A stretch of DNA of 64,000 bases from NCBI GenBank assembly GCA_946902875.1, contig OX336343.1:534754-598753 (forward strand), in the 5' to 3' direction. A model generated the notes under the pieces. That model was given only the letters and a program-made list of their open reading frames with translations. It ran no database searches and was not told the DNA's origin. Made by a program: the position numbers and the translations under genes. Below are positions 47,901-55,195 of the stretch, one piece after another (position 1 is the first letter of the stretch; each line of letters starts with the position of its first letter). The stretch is from Nematopogon swammerdamellus. Lineage: Eukaryota > Arthropoda > Insecta > Lepidoptera > Adelidae.

Positions 47901-48776
47901 AAACGTGACCGGCAGCTCACCCCAACAGATTGGCCTCCGATCTTCTTGACGGAGTGGAAATAATACCGACTGAAGTGTTATCAAAACCTTGCTCTGGAGG
48001 ATAGCCCGGATATCGTCAAGAATTATACATATCAGAAATGTATGAAGAGGGTCATTAATGAACGAACTACTGTCTAAAAACACCATAAATAATGTTTATA
48101 TGAGGCGACGGTACGCTGAGTTTGCGCGCGAAAATGGCATCCGTCACCAAGTCTTGAAATCAACTGAAAAATCCATTAGTTTTTTGCTCAAGGCCGGCGC
48201 CAAAGTAAATCAGATCAAGTAGGGCATATTTTCAGCTTTATTTAGAAGTATAATTAATTAGCCTGATCCCCATATTCAAAGAGCGTGTATTGTAATGCCG
48301 AAAGTCAGCCACGCCGCCGGGACGATTGTGAAGTGAGACTTGAATCCATCCCACAGTTTCAGTTTAGAAAAATGTTGAGTGTGCGTGTTGTTATTCCTGC
48401 AGTACAAATAACACATCTGTGCTTCTAAACAAGTGAATCCTCACTTGTTTCACATCGAAGGTAATTTCATTGGTTTTATGTGCTAATAGAGTTTAGTATT
48501 ATTTTATGTAATGTTTGACCTTTTTTCAGGGCCAGCGTGGGGTGGGTGCCCCAAAGGGAGGTGCGGTGCCTCTTGTAGAGTGTGAAGTTTGATCGTGTGT
48601 GCGTGCGCAGATACCACATGCAGATCCCGGCCGGGACGGTGCCGCACGGCGTGTCGGTGGCGCGCGCGCCGCCGCCCGCCGAGGTGCAGACGGCGGTCGG
48701 CCCGCCGCTCTCCCTCCCCTCCTCCCAGTCGCACTCGCGCTCCTCCAGCCACGCCGGCTGCCACCCCGCCGCGTGA
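26615..48776 (+). CDS. PDXDC1: PDXDC1-like protein (PLP-dependent decarboxylase domain-containing 1), 16 exons
   Basis: Exons: 26615-26641, 26807-26993 (or from 26792), 28317-28518, 33529-33635, 34195-34329, 35232-35482, 37684-37755, 37849-37908, 39554-39769, 41573-41644, 43212-43358, 44989-45229, 46156-46318, 46840-46961, 47681-47870 (last of six possible acceptors), 48611-48776 (TGA). All phases close to 785 residues, near the about 790 of vertebrate PDXDC1. Conserved blocks: 'FAEYSAYYHHDHLEGLVKV' (exon 4), 'NKLPCIYSSVASPLGVVQHL' (5), 'VLADAGTTTLGHSDSVARLN' (6), 'ADSVTLTLGTWFGIPGLPVV' (7), 'VVPCVVFQF' (11), 'LDTMTEIVKKG' (14/15), 'GTVESTENIYKY' (15/16). It has the group II decarboxylase fold order, but the Lys-Trp of the PLP site is Thr-Trp (exon 7) and the PLP aspartate after 'WLH' is Arg (exon 6), so catalysis is doubtful. 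Exons are GC-rich, introns AT-rich and full of mobile elements. Exons 6 and 15 are tandemly amplified. Confidence 0.95.
27077..28316. repeat. PDXDC1 intron 2: LINE and repeat scraps up to the exon 3 acceptor
   Basis: 27475-27580 is a degraded R1-like piece matching 17536-17600. 27700-27850 is repeat C in reverse. 27851-28008 (+) encodes a jockey C-terminus ('SFKRGVNRHLSGRHAIRNP') and ends in an A-run. 28145-28293 looks like a decayed SINE-B 3' end ('cagccacccatgttggtt', A7) whose tail stops 23 bp before the exon 3 acceptor. Confidence 0.6.
28519..28980. other. PDXDC1 intron 3, first part
   Basis: Mostly AT-rich. An RTE scrap at 28700-28745 ('VARLKRQWAGHVSR') is the only recognised piece. Confidence 0.5.
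28981..29390 (+). repeat. SINE-B, near full length
   Basis: tRNA-like head 'gcgggtggtcgagtgg' and a damaged B box 'ggttttgaatcc', then the standard body ('gtaccaatgag', 'cctgctgcttcaccgttt', 'cagtatagccggcaatcca', 'cggccacccatagcgg'). Intron 3 of PDXDC1. Confidence 0.88.
29391..29611. other. AT-rich intron sequence
   Basis: Nothing recognised; listed for coverage between SINE-B and repeat C. Confidence 0.35.
29612..29937 (-). repeat. Repeat C, reverse, near full length
   Basis: Runs 'gaatcccgacaatcggg', 'gcagcaagtaaggcatgaag', 'gactcggtggaag', 'gccttttacgacatgc' to the head 'ggccccacacggt' at the right. Its 'ctttttaagtaccgg' shows the intact TTAA that carries an insertion at 4971. Confidence 0.85.
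30140..30830 (+). repeat. Repeat C interrupted by a full-length 5S-headed SINE-A
   Basis: Repeat C's 'ccatgcatgtcgtaaaa' is at 30150-30166, then a reverse SINE-A follows, and repeat C resumes at 30571 with 'aaagggataaggac' and runs to 'gattggcgggatac'. The SINE is therefore younger than this repeat C copy. Confidence 0.8.
30172..30571 (-). repeat. SINE-A, full length, with tRNA-like/5S rRNA-like head
   Basis: On the minus strand it starts 'cagcctcgatagctcagtgg' (A-box-like 'tagctcagtgg'). Then comes a 5S rRNA-like stretch ('taagcaacgctgggtgcggt' and 'cttggatgggtaaccgc', the internal promoter region of 5S genes), the shared words 'gtaggtcccttccctcctaa' and the SINE-A body, ending in a T-run on this strand. 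It is about 400 bp. Its twin is at 36640-37029. Confidence 0.9.
30860..31670 (-). mobile_element. LINE 3' part with reverse transcriptase C-terminus
   Basis: Minus strand 31614-31279 encodes 'ARLQWLDVRGRRNSHALSLL', 'PKYLSERFEF', 'TVQTARLWNNLPVHLR' and 'FKINLNKLLLSLPM'-stop, the standard C-terminal block of jockey/CR1-type enzymes. The 3' UTR runs down to about 30880 ('gcgaggcattctattcta', then 'atgaaatgaaatg'). Confidence 0.8.
31784..33465. mobile_element. hAT-like MITE with 8-bp target duplication, hosting a second hAT element
   Basis: 'gccgtaac' at 31776-31783 and 33466-33473 is an 8-bp duplication. The ends are inverted: 'taggcttgccaaccct' and '...agttggcaacacta'. Removing the nested element (32286-33021) and its extra target copy leaves about 940 bp, with no transposase of its own recognised. 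It ends 63 bp before PDXDC1 exon 4. Confidence 0.8.
32286..33021 (-). mobile_element. hAT element remnant with transposase C-terminus, nested
   Basis: 'ctctaggc' at 32278-32285 and 33022-33029 is an 8-bp duplication. The ends 'cagcctttcccaaac' and '...gttttggaaacgatg' are inverted and of the CAG-x-G-x-TTCCCAAA hAT type. Minus strand 32910-32700 reads 'FVTTYKCVAGFSTLVFLKNK' and 'YRNRLEVEPDLRIKL', the hAT C-terminal dimerisation block (ZBED-like). The rest of the transposase is deleted. Confidence 0.85.
33775..33792. repeat. (GT)n microsatellite inside an inverted repeat in intron 4
   Basis: Short GT run. Flanking it, 'gcgccccctcctagaggcgc' at 33700 and its inverse near 33925-33945 ('gcgcctctaggagggggcgc') suggest a 280-bp inverted-repeat element, 33672-33977 ('caaaccacagagcacg' mirrored by 'cgtgctctgtggttcaaac'). 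Confidence 0.75.
34027..34187 (+). repeat. SINE-A fragment abutting the exon 5 acceptor
   Basis: 'gttcagtgtagccggcacga' through 'ggacgttgtaggtgatgtag' and an (aaat)n-rich tail to 34187. The exon 5 AG is at 34193-34194, only 7 bp beyond. The tail thus occupies the place where a pyrimidine tract would normally lie. Confidence 0.88.
34540..35150 (-). pseudogene. CR1/jockey-type reverse transcriptase, fingers-palm fragment
   Basis: Minus strand from about 35105 reads 'TDWKEAIVTPIYKKGDKFSP', 'ANYRPISLTSIVCKAMEKII' and 'LILSEQHG'. After frame changes it reads 'KFEHFGFRGRLLTWFQDFLS' and 'SGVPQGSVIGPVAFGIFL' (34790-34600). The catalytic FADD box and beyond are missing. Lies in PDXDC1 intron 5. Confidence 0.85.
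35349..36620 (+). repeat. Tandem array of exon 6 end plus 5' splice site (nine donors)
   Basis: The 3' part of PDXDC1 exon 6, its donor 'cac|gtgagc' and a following (CT)n tract are repeated. Donors lie at about 35483, 35638, 35755, 35872, 35989, 36148, 36267, 36384 and 36549. Long units (about 155-165 bp) start at exon word 'cactcggactcggtggcg'. Short units (117 bp) lack 42 bp and join the CT tract straight to 'gtgtggctgcacctg'. Order: long, long, short x3, long, short x2, long, then a partial long unit ending at 36620. Units differ by single bases and CT length. Long open frames on both strands here are by-products. Splicing from the first donor gives the normal protein. Confidence 0.93.
36640..37029 (+). 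repeat. SINE-A, full length, with tRNA-like/5S rRNA-like head
   Basis: A-box-like 'tagctcagtgg' at 36650-36660. The 5S-like segment 36691-36732 contains 'aagcaacgctgggtgcggtc' and 'agtacttgaatgggtgaccg'; compare the 5S rRNA internal control region (AGC-GCG-TCGGGCGCGGT-AGTACT-GATGGG-GACCGC pattern). Then 'gtaggtcccttccctcctaa', the SINE-A body and an A14 tail. Inserted 20 bp after the exon 6 array. Confidence 0.92.
37030..37172. repeat. (CTAT/CTCT)n microsatellite
   Basis: Long run of 'ctat' and 'ctct' words directly after the SINE A-tail. Confidence 0.95.
37340..37640 (+). mobile_element. LINE C-terminal fragment ending at exon 7
   Basis: Reads 'LQWFGYVGKMDDRRLTKEIY' and later 'RMKNIMRVEEAADVCQDRST' with frame damage, then 'WRSVVSAYPTGKQA*'. 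Related pieces: 20470-20715 (-) and 52740-53240. It stops about 45 bp before exon 7 of PDXDC1. Confidence 0.65.
37985..38255 (+). repeat. SINE-B fragment (headless)
   Basis: Starts inside the body ('cctggtgctttaccgttcc', 'gtaaaactgtaggtccctt') and runs to 'gcatgcgctttggcccctcc'. The tRNA head and A-tail are missing. Intron 8 of PDXDC1. Confidence 0.88.
38256..38870. other. Intron 8, AT-rich with a TTAA-type end and a CR1-like tail
   Basis: 'gggagctaaaggg' + TTAA near 38745 resembles the element end at 13909. 38756-38865 is the 3' end of a CR1-like LINE ('kYLKNKER*', 'caacagcagtgatcatcgta', '(aat)n'), matching 54190-54300. Words near 38480-38560 recur at 48370-48460. Confidence 0.55.
38871..39165 (-). 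repeat. SINE-B fragment, reverse
   Basis: T27 tract, 'atgtaatccggtatgggtgg', 'ccggagacttccctggattg' to 'cctacagttttacaccg' (the head is missing). Intron 8. Confidence 0.9.
39817..40345 (-). mobile_element. RTE C-terminus interrupted by a MITE
   Basis: On the minus strand 40340-40168 encodes 'DIGYRVAKLKWQWAGHVSRR', 'RWSNRVLHWRPWTGKRSAGR' and 'PPARWDYDIK'. The frame resumes at 39918 beyond the insert and continues to the (gtca)n tail at 39817-39830. Starts 47 bp after PDXDC1 exon 9. Confidence 0.87.
39919..40165. mobile_element. 247-bp Tc1/mariner-type MITE, TA target
   Basis: TA at 39917-39918 and 40166-40167. The inverted ends of about 50 bp begin 'gagagcgttccaact' and 'aggagtgttccaact' (read inward) and go on 'ttcccttcgccgtt' and 'gttggctccactgtc'. 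A sister copy sits at 58989-59244. Confidence 0.88.
40530..41045 (-). pseudogene. Jockey-type RT C-terminal fragment
   Basis: Minus strand 41016-40800 reads 'LEPLQLCRDVGALSVFYRLF' and 'HEEYSEELLNAIPP'. 40719-40620 reads 'MNRHLSGRHGIRNP', the C-terminal word also present at 27880 and 61880. Frames are broken. Intron 9 of PDXDC1. Confidence 0.8.
41150..41450 (+). repeat. LINE scrap and degraded SINE-A
   Basis: 41160-41315 reads 'GYKLSVNADKTVIVAFTRKR' and 'FSSEVKYLGVTLS' (RT thumb, broken). 41320-41440 is a decayed SINE-A tail ('gtgtagccgacacgacca', 'gctgtaggtgatttatcca'). Confidence 0.65.
41780..42010 (-). pseudogene. Second jockey C-terminal fragment
   Basis: Matches 40600-40900 ('gcgcaacatgtggcgccgag', 'gttgcgaatgccatgccggc', 'atacaatccctgcccagtg') with internal deletions. 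Preceded by a T-run, i.e. its A-tail in reverse. In PDXDC1 intron 10. Confidence 0.75.
42262..42520 (-). repeat. Repeat C, reverse
   Basis: 'ggtgttgtgcctcaaggg', 'gcagcaagtaaggcatgaag', 'gcgggatcttgtccttatcc', 'gagatgcagtgtggctatt'. Its head ends at a TTAA (42525) where a TTAA-type end 'cctctgacg' begins. Confidence 0.82.
42526..43211. other. Intron 10, remainder
   Basis: 42555-42670 is a dispersed repeat shared with 19500-19700 and 48190-48320. The remainder to exon 11 is AT-rich with no gene. Confidence 0.45.
43391..43616 (-). repeat. SINE-A fragment close to exon 11 donor
   Basis: T-run at 43391, then 'ctgacacggttggctacatc', 'tccgtgatgtcagcccataa', 'cggttcaacc'-type body to 'taccacctagtaatg'. 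It starts 32 bp after the exon 11 donor and is followed by a (CT)n run at 43624-43648. Confidence 0.87.
43650..44988. other. Intron 11, remainder
   Basis: AT-rich; an (AC)n run at 44769-44805. No gene or clear mobile element seen. Confidence 0.45.
45290..46100. repeat. Unclassified retroelement-like sequence in intron 12
   Basis: 'aacatatccgggcccac' and 'gtgggactagcgggtggcca' (45990-46060) also occur at 50617-50690 beside a PD-(D/E)XK-like retroelement frame, on the same strand. This is probably a relative of that element's 3' region. No protein is readable. Confidence 0.45.
46610..46735 (-). mobile_element. RTE scrap in intron 13
   Basis: Reverse of the RTE block 'AKLKWQWIGHTSAE'-like plus 'caaaacgcgcattgtccaag'. 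Degraded. Confidence 0.5.
47022..47870 (+). repeat. Six-fold 123-bp array of intron 14 acceptor plus exon 15 start
   Basis: Units begin right after 'tgtgtgcgcag' at 47066, 47189, 47312, 47435, 47558 and 47681, exactly 123 bp apart. Each carries its own 3' splice site, 82 bp of genuine exon 15 coding sequence and the end of the intron. 123 is divisible by three and no stop occurs, so the array is open as 41-residue repeats GIEAATADLQRESDERLWQE / GLLRRVPV(L/V)GRAVDCDL / IVCA. Use of the last acceptor gives one unit, as in vertebrate PDXDC1. Use of the first adds 205 residues. The opposite strand is open too. The 22-bp word 'gggtcgcgtagtggactg' bounds the array on both sides. Confidence 0.95.
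47880..48610. other. Intron 15
   Basis: 48190-48320 is a reverse copy of the dispersed repeat at 19500/42600. 48370-48460 shares words with 38480-38560. No gene. Confidence 0.5.
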
Positions 48777-48809
48777 CTACACTCCCGCCGGCCGCCTCCA
48801 GTACGTATG

Positions 48810-49215
48810 TCTCACAACCTCTCTCTCACACAACCTCTCACACCCTCTGTCGCCATCACACAAATACACCCTCTCTCCTCCTCACACAAATATACCCTCT
48901 ATCACCTCACACAAATACACCCTCTCTCCTCCTCACAGACATACACCCTCTCTCATCCTCACACAAATATACCCTCTGTCACCTCACACAAATACACCCT
49001 TTCTCATCCTCACACACATACACCCTCTCTCATCCTCACACACGTACACCCTCTCTCATCCTCACACACATACACCCTCTCTCATCCTCACACAAATACA
49101 CCTTTTCTCCCCTCATACACATACACCCTCTCTCATCCTCACACAAATACACCTTTAGTCCCCCTCACACACATAAACCCTCTCTCATCCTCATACAAAT
49201 ACATCCTCTATCACC
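48810..49215. repeat. Minisatellite, about 27-29 bp unit
   Basis: Some 14 copies of 'ctctctcatcctcacaca' + '(a/c)atacac'. Just downstream of the PDXDC1 stop; long open frames here are repeat artefacts. Confidence 0.92.
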
Positions 49216-49740
49216 CTCCGACACAAATTTATTTTGTCATGTGTAAACATCTATACTGGGACCCTGAAGCTTTTTCGGGGCTGGAGTGAATCGCTATTTG
49301 GTAATGGTAACAGTAACTGTGACACTCCTTACACTTACACACCTTAATGTGACGTGAGACTGTGTCGGACTCGAATTTCAAGAAGTGTACCGCCAATATT
49401 ACTAACCTGACAGATTCAGTTTTAATATATGTAAAACTTCATCTATCAGCGCAGATCGATAGCTTTTTTAAAACACGATTTGATTAACTTCGCTCGATAG
49501 AAAAAAATCATGAACATGCCTCTGAATTTAGTTATAAAAACGTATTTAAGGCTACGTTACCAAATGAAGACTTTGGAAAAAATCTATTTTATTTGTTGAA
49601 TATATATTTATTTATTTATTTATTTATTTATTTTAGACAGGCAGCCTAGGCTGATGCGTCTAAATCCAGTTAAACTTTGTTGTTTTTGTCATTATCTTGG
49701 TTTTTTTTTATTTATTTTTTTATTTTATTATCGTTCTTGA
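49216..49740. other. Non-coding, AT-rich
   Basis: A (TTTA)n run at 49605-49634; nothing else recognised. Confidence 0.5.
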
Positions 49741-49755
49741 GCACTCTTTTTGAGA

Positions 49756-50615
49756 TTATGTTTTATTTGTTAAATATTTATCTAGTCTATTTTTGAATTG
49801 GTTGGTACTAAGTGCGCTTATTACTTCCTCTGGAAGTTGGTTCCAGTCGTCCACCACTCTGTTTGTTATGAAATGTTTGCGAGTATTGCTGTTAAAGATT
49901 GTTCGACTTAGTTTCATGCTGTGGCCTCGAAGATGAACGTTTTGGTTCAATGTGAACATTTCGATCAGCTCAGGGCAATCGTATTTACACGTCAGAATTT
50001 TGTACACCTCTATTAGATCCCCTCTCTGGCGTCGAGCTTCCAGGGAGGGCAGCTTTAGCACTTTCTCTTCTCTTCGTAGCTAAGATGTCGTAGCTCCCGT
50101 GGTATTTTTGTGAATTTTCTTTGGACTCGTTCTAGTTGTTGAATATCCTTCGAGAAGTACGGCTGCCAGATCTGAAACCCATATTCCAGTAGAGGGCGGA
50201 CAAATGACTTGAACATTTTGAGCATTGTAGGCGGTGTCAAGACATGAAAGGCCTTTTTAATTAGGTATATCAGAGAGTTGGCTCTTTTGACGATTTCTGA
50301 TATGTGAGGCTCCCATTTCAGATCATAGTTGATGGTTAAACCGAGATCCCTCTGCGATGTAACAGGCTGTAGCTGTATGTGGTTTAGGTGATATGGTAAT
50401 CTGGGGTTTTGCTTTCCTAGGTGGAGAACTGTACATTTTTGGGTGTTTAGTTTTATCAGCCAATCCGAAGACCACTGGTGTATGTTGTTCAGATCAATTT
50501 GCAGGTTATTGTGGCTGGTAGTTGGATTAGTGAAGTACTTTGAATCGTCAGCAAAGAATTCGAAGTGACATTTAATAAAATAAGGAAGGTGTGGATCTAA
50601 GCTTACGATGGCTTC
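49756..50615 (-). pseudogene. CR1-like reverse transcriptase, palm to C-terminus
   Basis: Minus strand from about 50575: catalytic 'FEFFADDSKYF', 'INTQKCTVLHLGK'-type block, 'VTSQRDLGLTINYDLKWEPH', 'FVRPLLEYGFQIWQPY', 'LERVQRKFTKIPREL'. A one-frame shift near 50060 continues with 'LPSLEARRQRGDLIEVYKIL' and 'RVVDDWNQLPEEVI'. One frameshift is the only obvious lesion in this part; the 5' half is missing. Confidence 0.9.
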
Positions 50616-50752
50616 ACCGAACATATCCGGGCCCATCGGCAGTAGAGGAGGGTATTAATCGAGGTCGGGACTAGCGAGTGGCCATTCTAAATTTCCCGCG
50701 CATGCTTCACGTTTCGGCTCGCTTCAAGCCCTCGTCAGCTAGTCTGCGTTGA

Positions 50753-51253
50753 CTAGGACGCGGGGAAACCACCAGTCCCGCTCTCGACCTCCCTCTCTCT
50801 ACCTATCCATATTCTGTAGGATGCTTCCAGTGACGTTTTCGAAGCTCTCTCCATATATGAGCTTAGCGTCGATCTTGGGAGCCCTAGATTCTTGAAGAGA
50901 CTGTAGAGCGACTTCGCTGGTAGTCCTCTTGCTCCGACTTCCACAGCGAAGAGATCAGTCTTGAATCCGTTTCTCACAATCCGGTCTACTAAGTTGCAGT
51001 ACTTGTTAAGTTTGATGTTGTGGTCCTTCGGTATGTTACTTTCCCATGGAACTGTAAGTTCAACAAGTACTACATGCTTTGTCGCTTTTGAGAATATGAG
51101 TATATCCGGTCTTAATGCTGTGGTACAGATTTCCGAAGGCATTTGGTAATGCTTCTCATGTGTGTCCATCAACAATTCCCAATCCTTTGCTGCTCCCAAA
51201 ATTGAAAAAGGTTTAGTCCTATCTTTGGGCAGCTTATTGGCTCCAGGTTTCAC
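50753..51253 (-). pseudogene. Retroelement C-terminal domain, PD-(D/E)XK-like
   Basis: A 166-residue minus-strand frame with 'ICTTALRPDILIFSKATKHV', 'VLVELTVPWESN', 'NKYCNLVDRIVRNGF' and 'VEVGARGLPAKSLYS'. The spacing R-P-D ... E-L-T resembles a PD-(D/E)XK nuclease core, and such C-terminal domains accompany invertebrate reverse transcriptases; the clade is uncertain. It starts without an RT upstream, so it is truncated. It touches the CR1-like copy at 50615-50640. Confidence 0.6.
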
Positions 51254-51741
51254 AAAGTTGACCTTCTGGAAGCCGCTACTGGTTTGCCCTTTCCTGGTCC
51301 GTGCAATTGACAGGTTGATGGCCTCTCTGATGATTTGGAGGACTTTATCATGACGGTAGGAATACTGGCCTCGCTCAAGTAGTATTTCAAGTATATATTC
51401 AACAAATCGAAACGAAAAAGTTAAAATCTACCGATTTTGAAGATTTGAAAGCTACCGATGACGAACCATACTGAATATGCATATGTCTCAATGAAATATT
51501 GTTATAGTTGTGTGTTCTTTATGGCGAAATAAATATCTGAATCTGAATCTGAATTTAAATATATATATCTATTTAATCATTGATTGTGTTGCACCCTACT
51601 CCAACCAGCGATAGCGGCGCCTTGAAAGAGGAGTACGGGTGAATACGGGTTGAAAGTGCCTTAGCTGTGAGTCCGGTTTTCACAAGTTTTGCCTTGACAT
51701 GAAATACACTTATAATTTTGTTTTTTTTTTTTTTATTTCAG

Positions 51742-52335
51742 ATACGGATTCCATAAACGTTCGTGGGACGATGACTGTGTGAGATTCGACAGAGTAAGAT
51801 GTGTGTACCGGGGTGTACCGCGCAGTAACACTCAACCGAAGCAACGCTGCTCGCGGCTGCGGCGCGGTCTGTTGCGTGCGCTCTCATTCGTTCACCAGCT
51901 CGTTGCGCGGAGAGCTAGTTGTGCAGTCTAATGCTGACTCTACACAGAAATGCATCTCTTTCGTCTCCCTTTAATTAATTAGTTAGAGCAGGGGTCAGAG
52001 CGAGATACAACTTTAATGTTGTGTGCGTAGCTCAGACACACGAGAGTTAAACAATGTTAGACTGTAGGAGTGAAAAGTGTGAAGATGCTCTTTGCCTAGA
52101 GCGTGAATGTATTAGTGAGGTATGCGTGATGCAGTGGCGAAAAAAATCTTAAGAGTCCGTAATACCTCTCATCGCTTCGCATGATCCTCCTGTTTAACCA
52201 ATTTTATTTATATTAAAGATATAAACACTGATGACGAATAACTAAAGTCCAAATGTCTGTATTTTTTGTAAAGTGTATAAAAAATATTATATAAATATAT
52301 CACACCAAATATTGGTAATAAATAAATAAATATTT
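51742..52335 (+). other. Possible alternative last exon or 3' UTR exon of PDXDC1
   Basis: A strong acceptor (T18, 'atttcag') at 51741 precedes 'atacggattcc'. Exon 16 ends its coding with TGA at 48776 and a good donor 'tac|gtatgt' follows at 48805, so 51742 onward could be a spliced 3' UTR ending at the AATAAA cluster near 52318. Alternatively exon 15 (phase 2) could splice here directly: 'aa|a tac' again gives K-Y and a frame of about 62 further residues to the TAA at 51931. Neither is proved. Confidence 0.4.
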
Positions 52336-52739
52336 TATTCCTGTTATATCAACAATACTGCAATAGTCACTCTGTTATAAAATAAATATATTGTAAAGTT
52401 GAGTACTTACTTAGTAATGCTAGGTATTATGTTTGGCGAAAAATGATTCCATTGAATTTTCTCAAAAGAAAAAATAATTGTTAAGTTTCCACCAAACCGT
52501 ACAATAAAACCGCTAATATTTAATAAATACTTGGGATCATAAAACTTGTCCTTGCGTCACCGCAAGCAATAGTGTGCGCGCGGGACAGAGATTGAGGTGG
52601 CGCGCGGACGTGGGCGCGAAATTAGAATTCGGTCCGAGGTATTATGGACTCTTAAAATGTTATTTTTGTGCAAGGTTATTCAGCAGTCTGTGTAAGTAGT
52701 GAATTTGACTGGAAAAAAAAAATTCTAAAAGGTAAAATT

Positions 52740-53240
52740 CCTTTTTTCGCATTCAGATTGAGTCTGCAGAAGAGTTGAAAAAGAGAAGGCATGTACCTAG
52801 CTAGGCATGTACCAGATGGGGCATGTGCTCAAAGAGGGTCAAGTGCGCAGTATCCGTAGCCGGTGTAAAACTGTAGGTCCCTTCCCTTGCCCCTTACTAG
52901 GTAGTAGACTCAAATTGTAGCCGACTGGGTTGGTAACACCGTACTGTATGTAAGATGGCCGCATAGCAGCCTCGGTTGTGTTCTCCTCTAGTCCAGTATA
53001 GCCAGCAATACAGGGAAGTCTCCGGTATGGCACCTACCTTCTCGGAGGTGATATTGGCTGGTCGGAGCATGCGCTTTGGCCCCTCCGACTCAGCCACACA
53101 TATCGGATTACATAGAAAAAAATATGTATGAAGATAATTATGAGCGTGGAAGAGGCGGCAGATGTTCACATGCTGAGATCCCGTTGTCTCTGCCCACCCC
53201 ACTGGGGAACAGGGAATTGATTGTGAAATGCATCACTTAT
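52740..53240 (+). mobile_element. LINE C-terminus split by SINE-B
   Basis: 52800-52857 ('gggtcaagtgcgcagtatcc') and 53128-53220 ('gagcgtggaagaggcggcag', 'ctgcccaccccactgggga') are the two halves of the sequence seen unbroken at 37485-37620. SINE-B at 52858-53127 separates them. Confidence 0.8.
52858..53127 (+). repeat. SINE-B fragment
   Basis: From 'ccggtgtaaaactgtaggtc' to 'cacatatcggattacat' and an A-run. Head truncated. Confidence 0.9.
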
Positions 53241-54099
53241 CACGTCTACTGCATCACCTTGCATAACATCACGACTCAAAGTAATATGTAGAGAATTGTT
53301 GAGTAAATTTTGTGATAAAATGACATTTTACAGTATTTTATGCAGATCTCTAACCTACACTCTGAAATGTTAATTCATTGCTAAACATTCCTCCAAAGAT
53401 ATTATATTCATTTGCGTTTTATTAATTACCGTGCTTGTTAAACATTTAAAAAATTTTACTACTATACTCACGGTCGTCTCCGAGCAATGTGGCTCTACGG
53501 TTCGGGCCAAACTTATGATCCATCTTATATGAAATTAATTTCTCAGAGTGAGTTATTTAAAAAAAAACCGGCCAAGTGGATGGTTCCTTTCCACAACGTA
53601 ATCAGCCGGTTTTTATTACTTGTTATTTTACTTTAGAGTTTGCACTATAATCACGCCAAGTTTAATGCTTGTATGTATTACCATTTTTACGATACAGAAA
53701 ATCAATAAAAAGTAGGTCCTTCGTTTTTTTTTTACATTTTAAAAGTAACCATTATTTTCACGGTAAAATAAATGTGACGTGCCTCTTGCGTTCCGTAGTG
53801 AACGTAGTGACGCGACTACGTGCGTTCAACTTGTCCTCTGGCGTCCCCCGCTGCCGCTAGACGTGTTGCGTCACCCTTCCAACGCATATTCGGCAAGCTA
53901 ATATAATGTTGCTAAGCGATCGCTCGATATTCCTATCGACGTACTCACCAAATGTTTGGTTCGTAGAAGAATTTGCTCGTGTTTGCAATGCAAGCAAACG
54001 CTCGTTCGGGAAACGACTGCTTAGTACCTTCCTTAATCTATTTCAACATTATGGTGTTGTGCCATTCGTTCTCTCAAAAAATTTAAACTTGATGTCTCC
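53241..54099. other. No recognised feature
   Basis: AT-rich left half; a GC-richer part at 53770-53880. No gene family recognised in any frame. Confidence 0.4.
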
Positions 54100-54305
54100 T
54101 GACTAACAGTATCGTAAATAGCTGGAATAAACTGCCCGAGGAAGTTCTTGAAGTATCCACAATAAACACATTCAAAAATAGGCTCAAGTATTTAAAAATC
54201 GAAGAAATATACCTAACAAATAGTAACAGCAGTGATCATCATAGACACGAACACATCAGCATATTGAGCTGCTAATTCATTAACAAATAATAATAAATAA
54301 TATTT
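54100..54305 (+). mobile_element. CR1-like LINE 3' end
   Basis: 'IVNSWNKLPEEVLEVSTINT' + 'FKNRLKYLKIEE', stop, then 'acagcagtgatcatcata' and (aat)n. The same tail ends the fragment at 38756-38865. Confidence 0.8.
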
Positions 54306-55195
54306 TTTTTTTTTTTTTTATGGGGAGCACGACAAATGGCGCGCGCCAGACTAACGCAGAGGTGTAGTCCGACAATAATGTATTGTTTCAACATTGTCAA
54401 CCCACAGATGCAACATCCTCAATCTTCGTTTGATTCTTTATTTATTCTTTATTCATCATTCGTATGGTAGTACACTACGCTTGAATTTGTCCTGTTTAGT
54501 TTTTACAAGAAGATTAAAGCAGAATTTTCTAGGCTAAGGTAAAAAATGCCAAATATATTCTCAATAATGGTGCTTGTAGCTATTATTTTCTTGACCGACG
54601 GTTCTATGCACTGAGGAAACCAGTAGAGAAGAGTTGACTTAAGCTAACCGGGTACGTTCTCGCCGACTAGGTGCTTTCGCGACCCAGCGTGCAAGCCATG
54701 TGGAGTTAAATGGTCCGCAATTAGTGGACTGTTGAGTTTTGCCTCTCCCGCGACTCCCCGCGATGCGATCGACCGAACGATCACTGGCGACATAGGTTTC
54801 GCTAGAGATTAGAGCTAGCGACAACTCTTCTACTTATTTCCTCCGTGGCATATCGCCTCGCATATGCAGCTGCTATTCAAGTGTCGAATGTCGATAGAGG
54901 CAGCATTGGAGGGTAATAGTTTTTTTAGCAAACATTTGGAAAGTTCGAGAGTTGATGATACATTAGAATAAAGTTGGTCAGTAGTACCTTATTTCATATG
55001 AAAGTGCTATATTGTTTTAAGATTTGTATCGGTGCGTGTACACAGTTATATTGTAAATAAATAAATAATATATTGTGCACTGCTACAATACGACTGTTTG
55101 TATAACCATGATTATGATATGATTTAAAGTGTGAGAGTTAGTGCCCCTGAGCTCTGTTGTCACTGTGACCTTGGAAGATCTATTGTGATCTCTCA
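54306..55195. other. No recognised feature
   Basis: Starts with a T-run at 54303-54319. AT-rich, no gene recognised. Confidence 0.4.

Noticed and set aside
48589..49289. Long His/Thr/Ser/Pro-rich frames after the PDXDC1 stop
   Set aside because: Translation of the 27-29-bp minisatellite.
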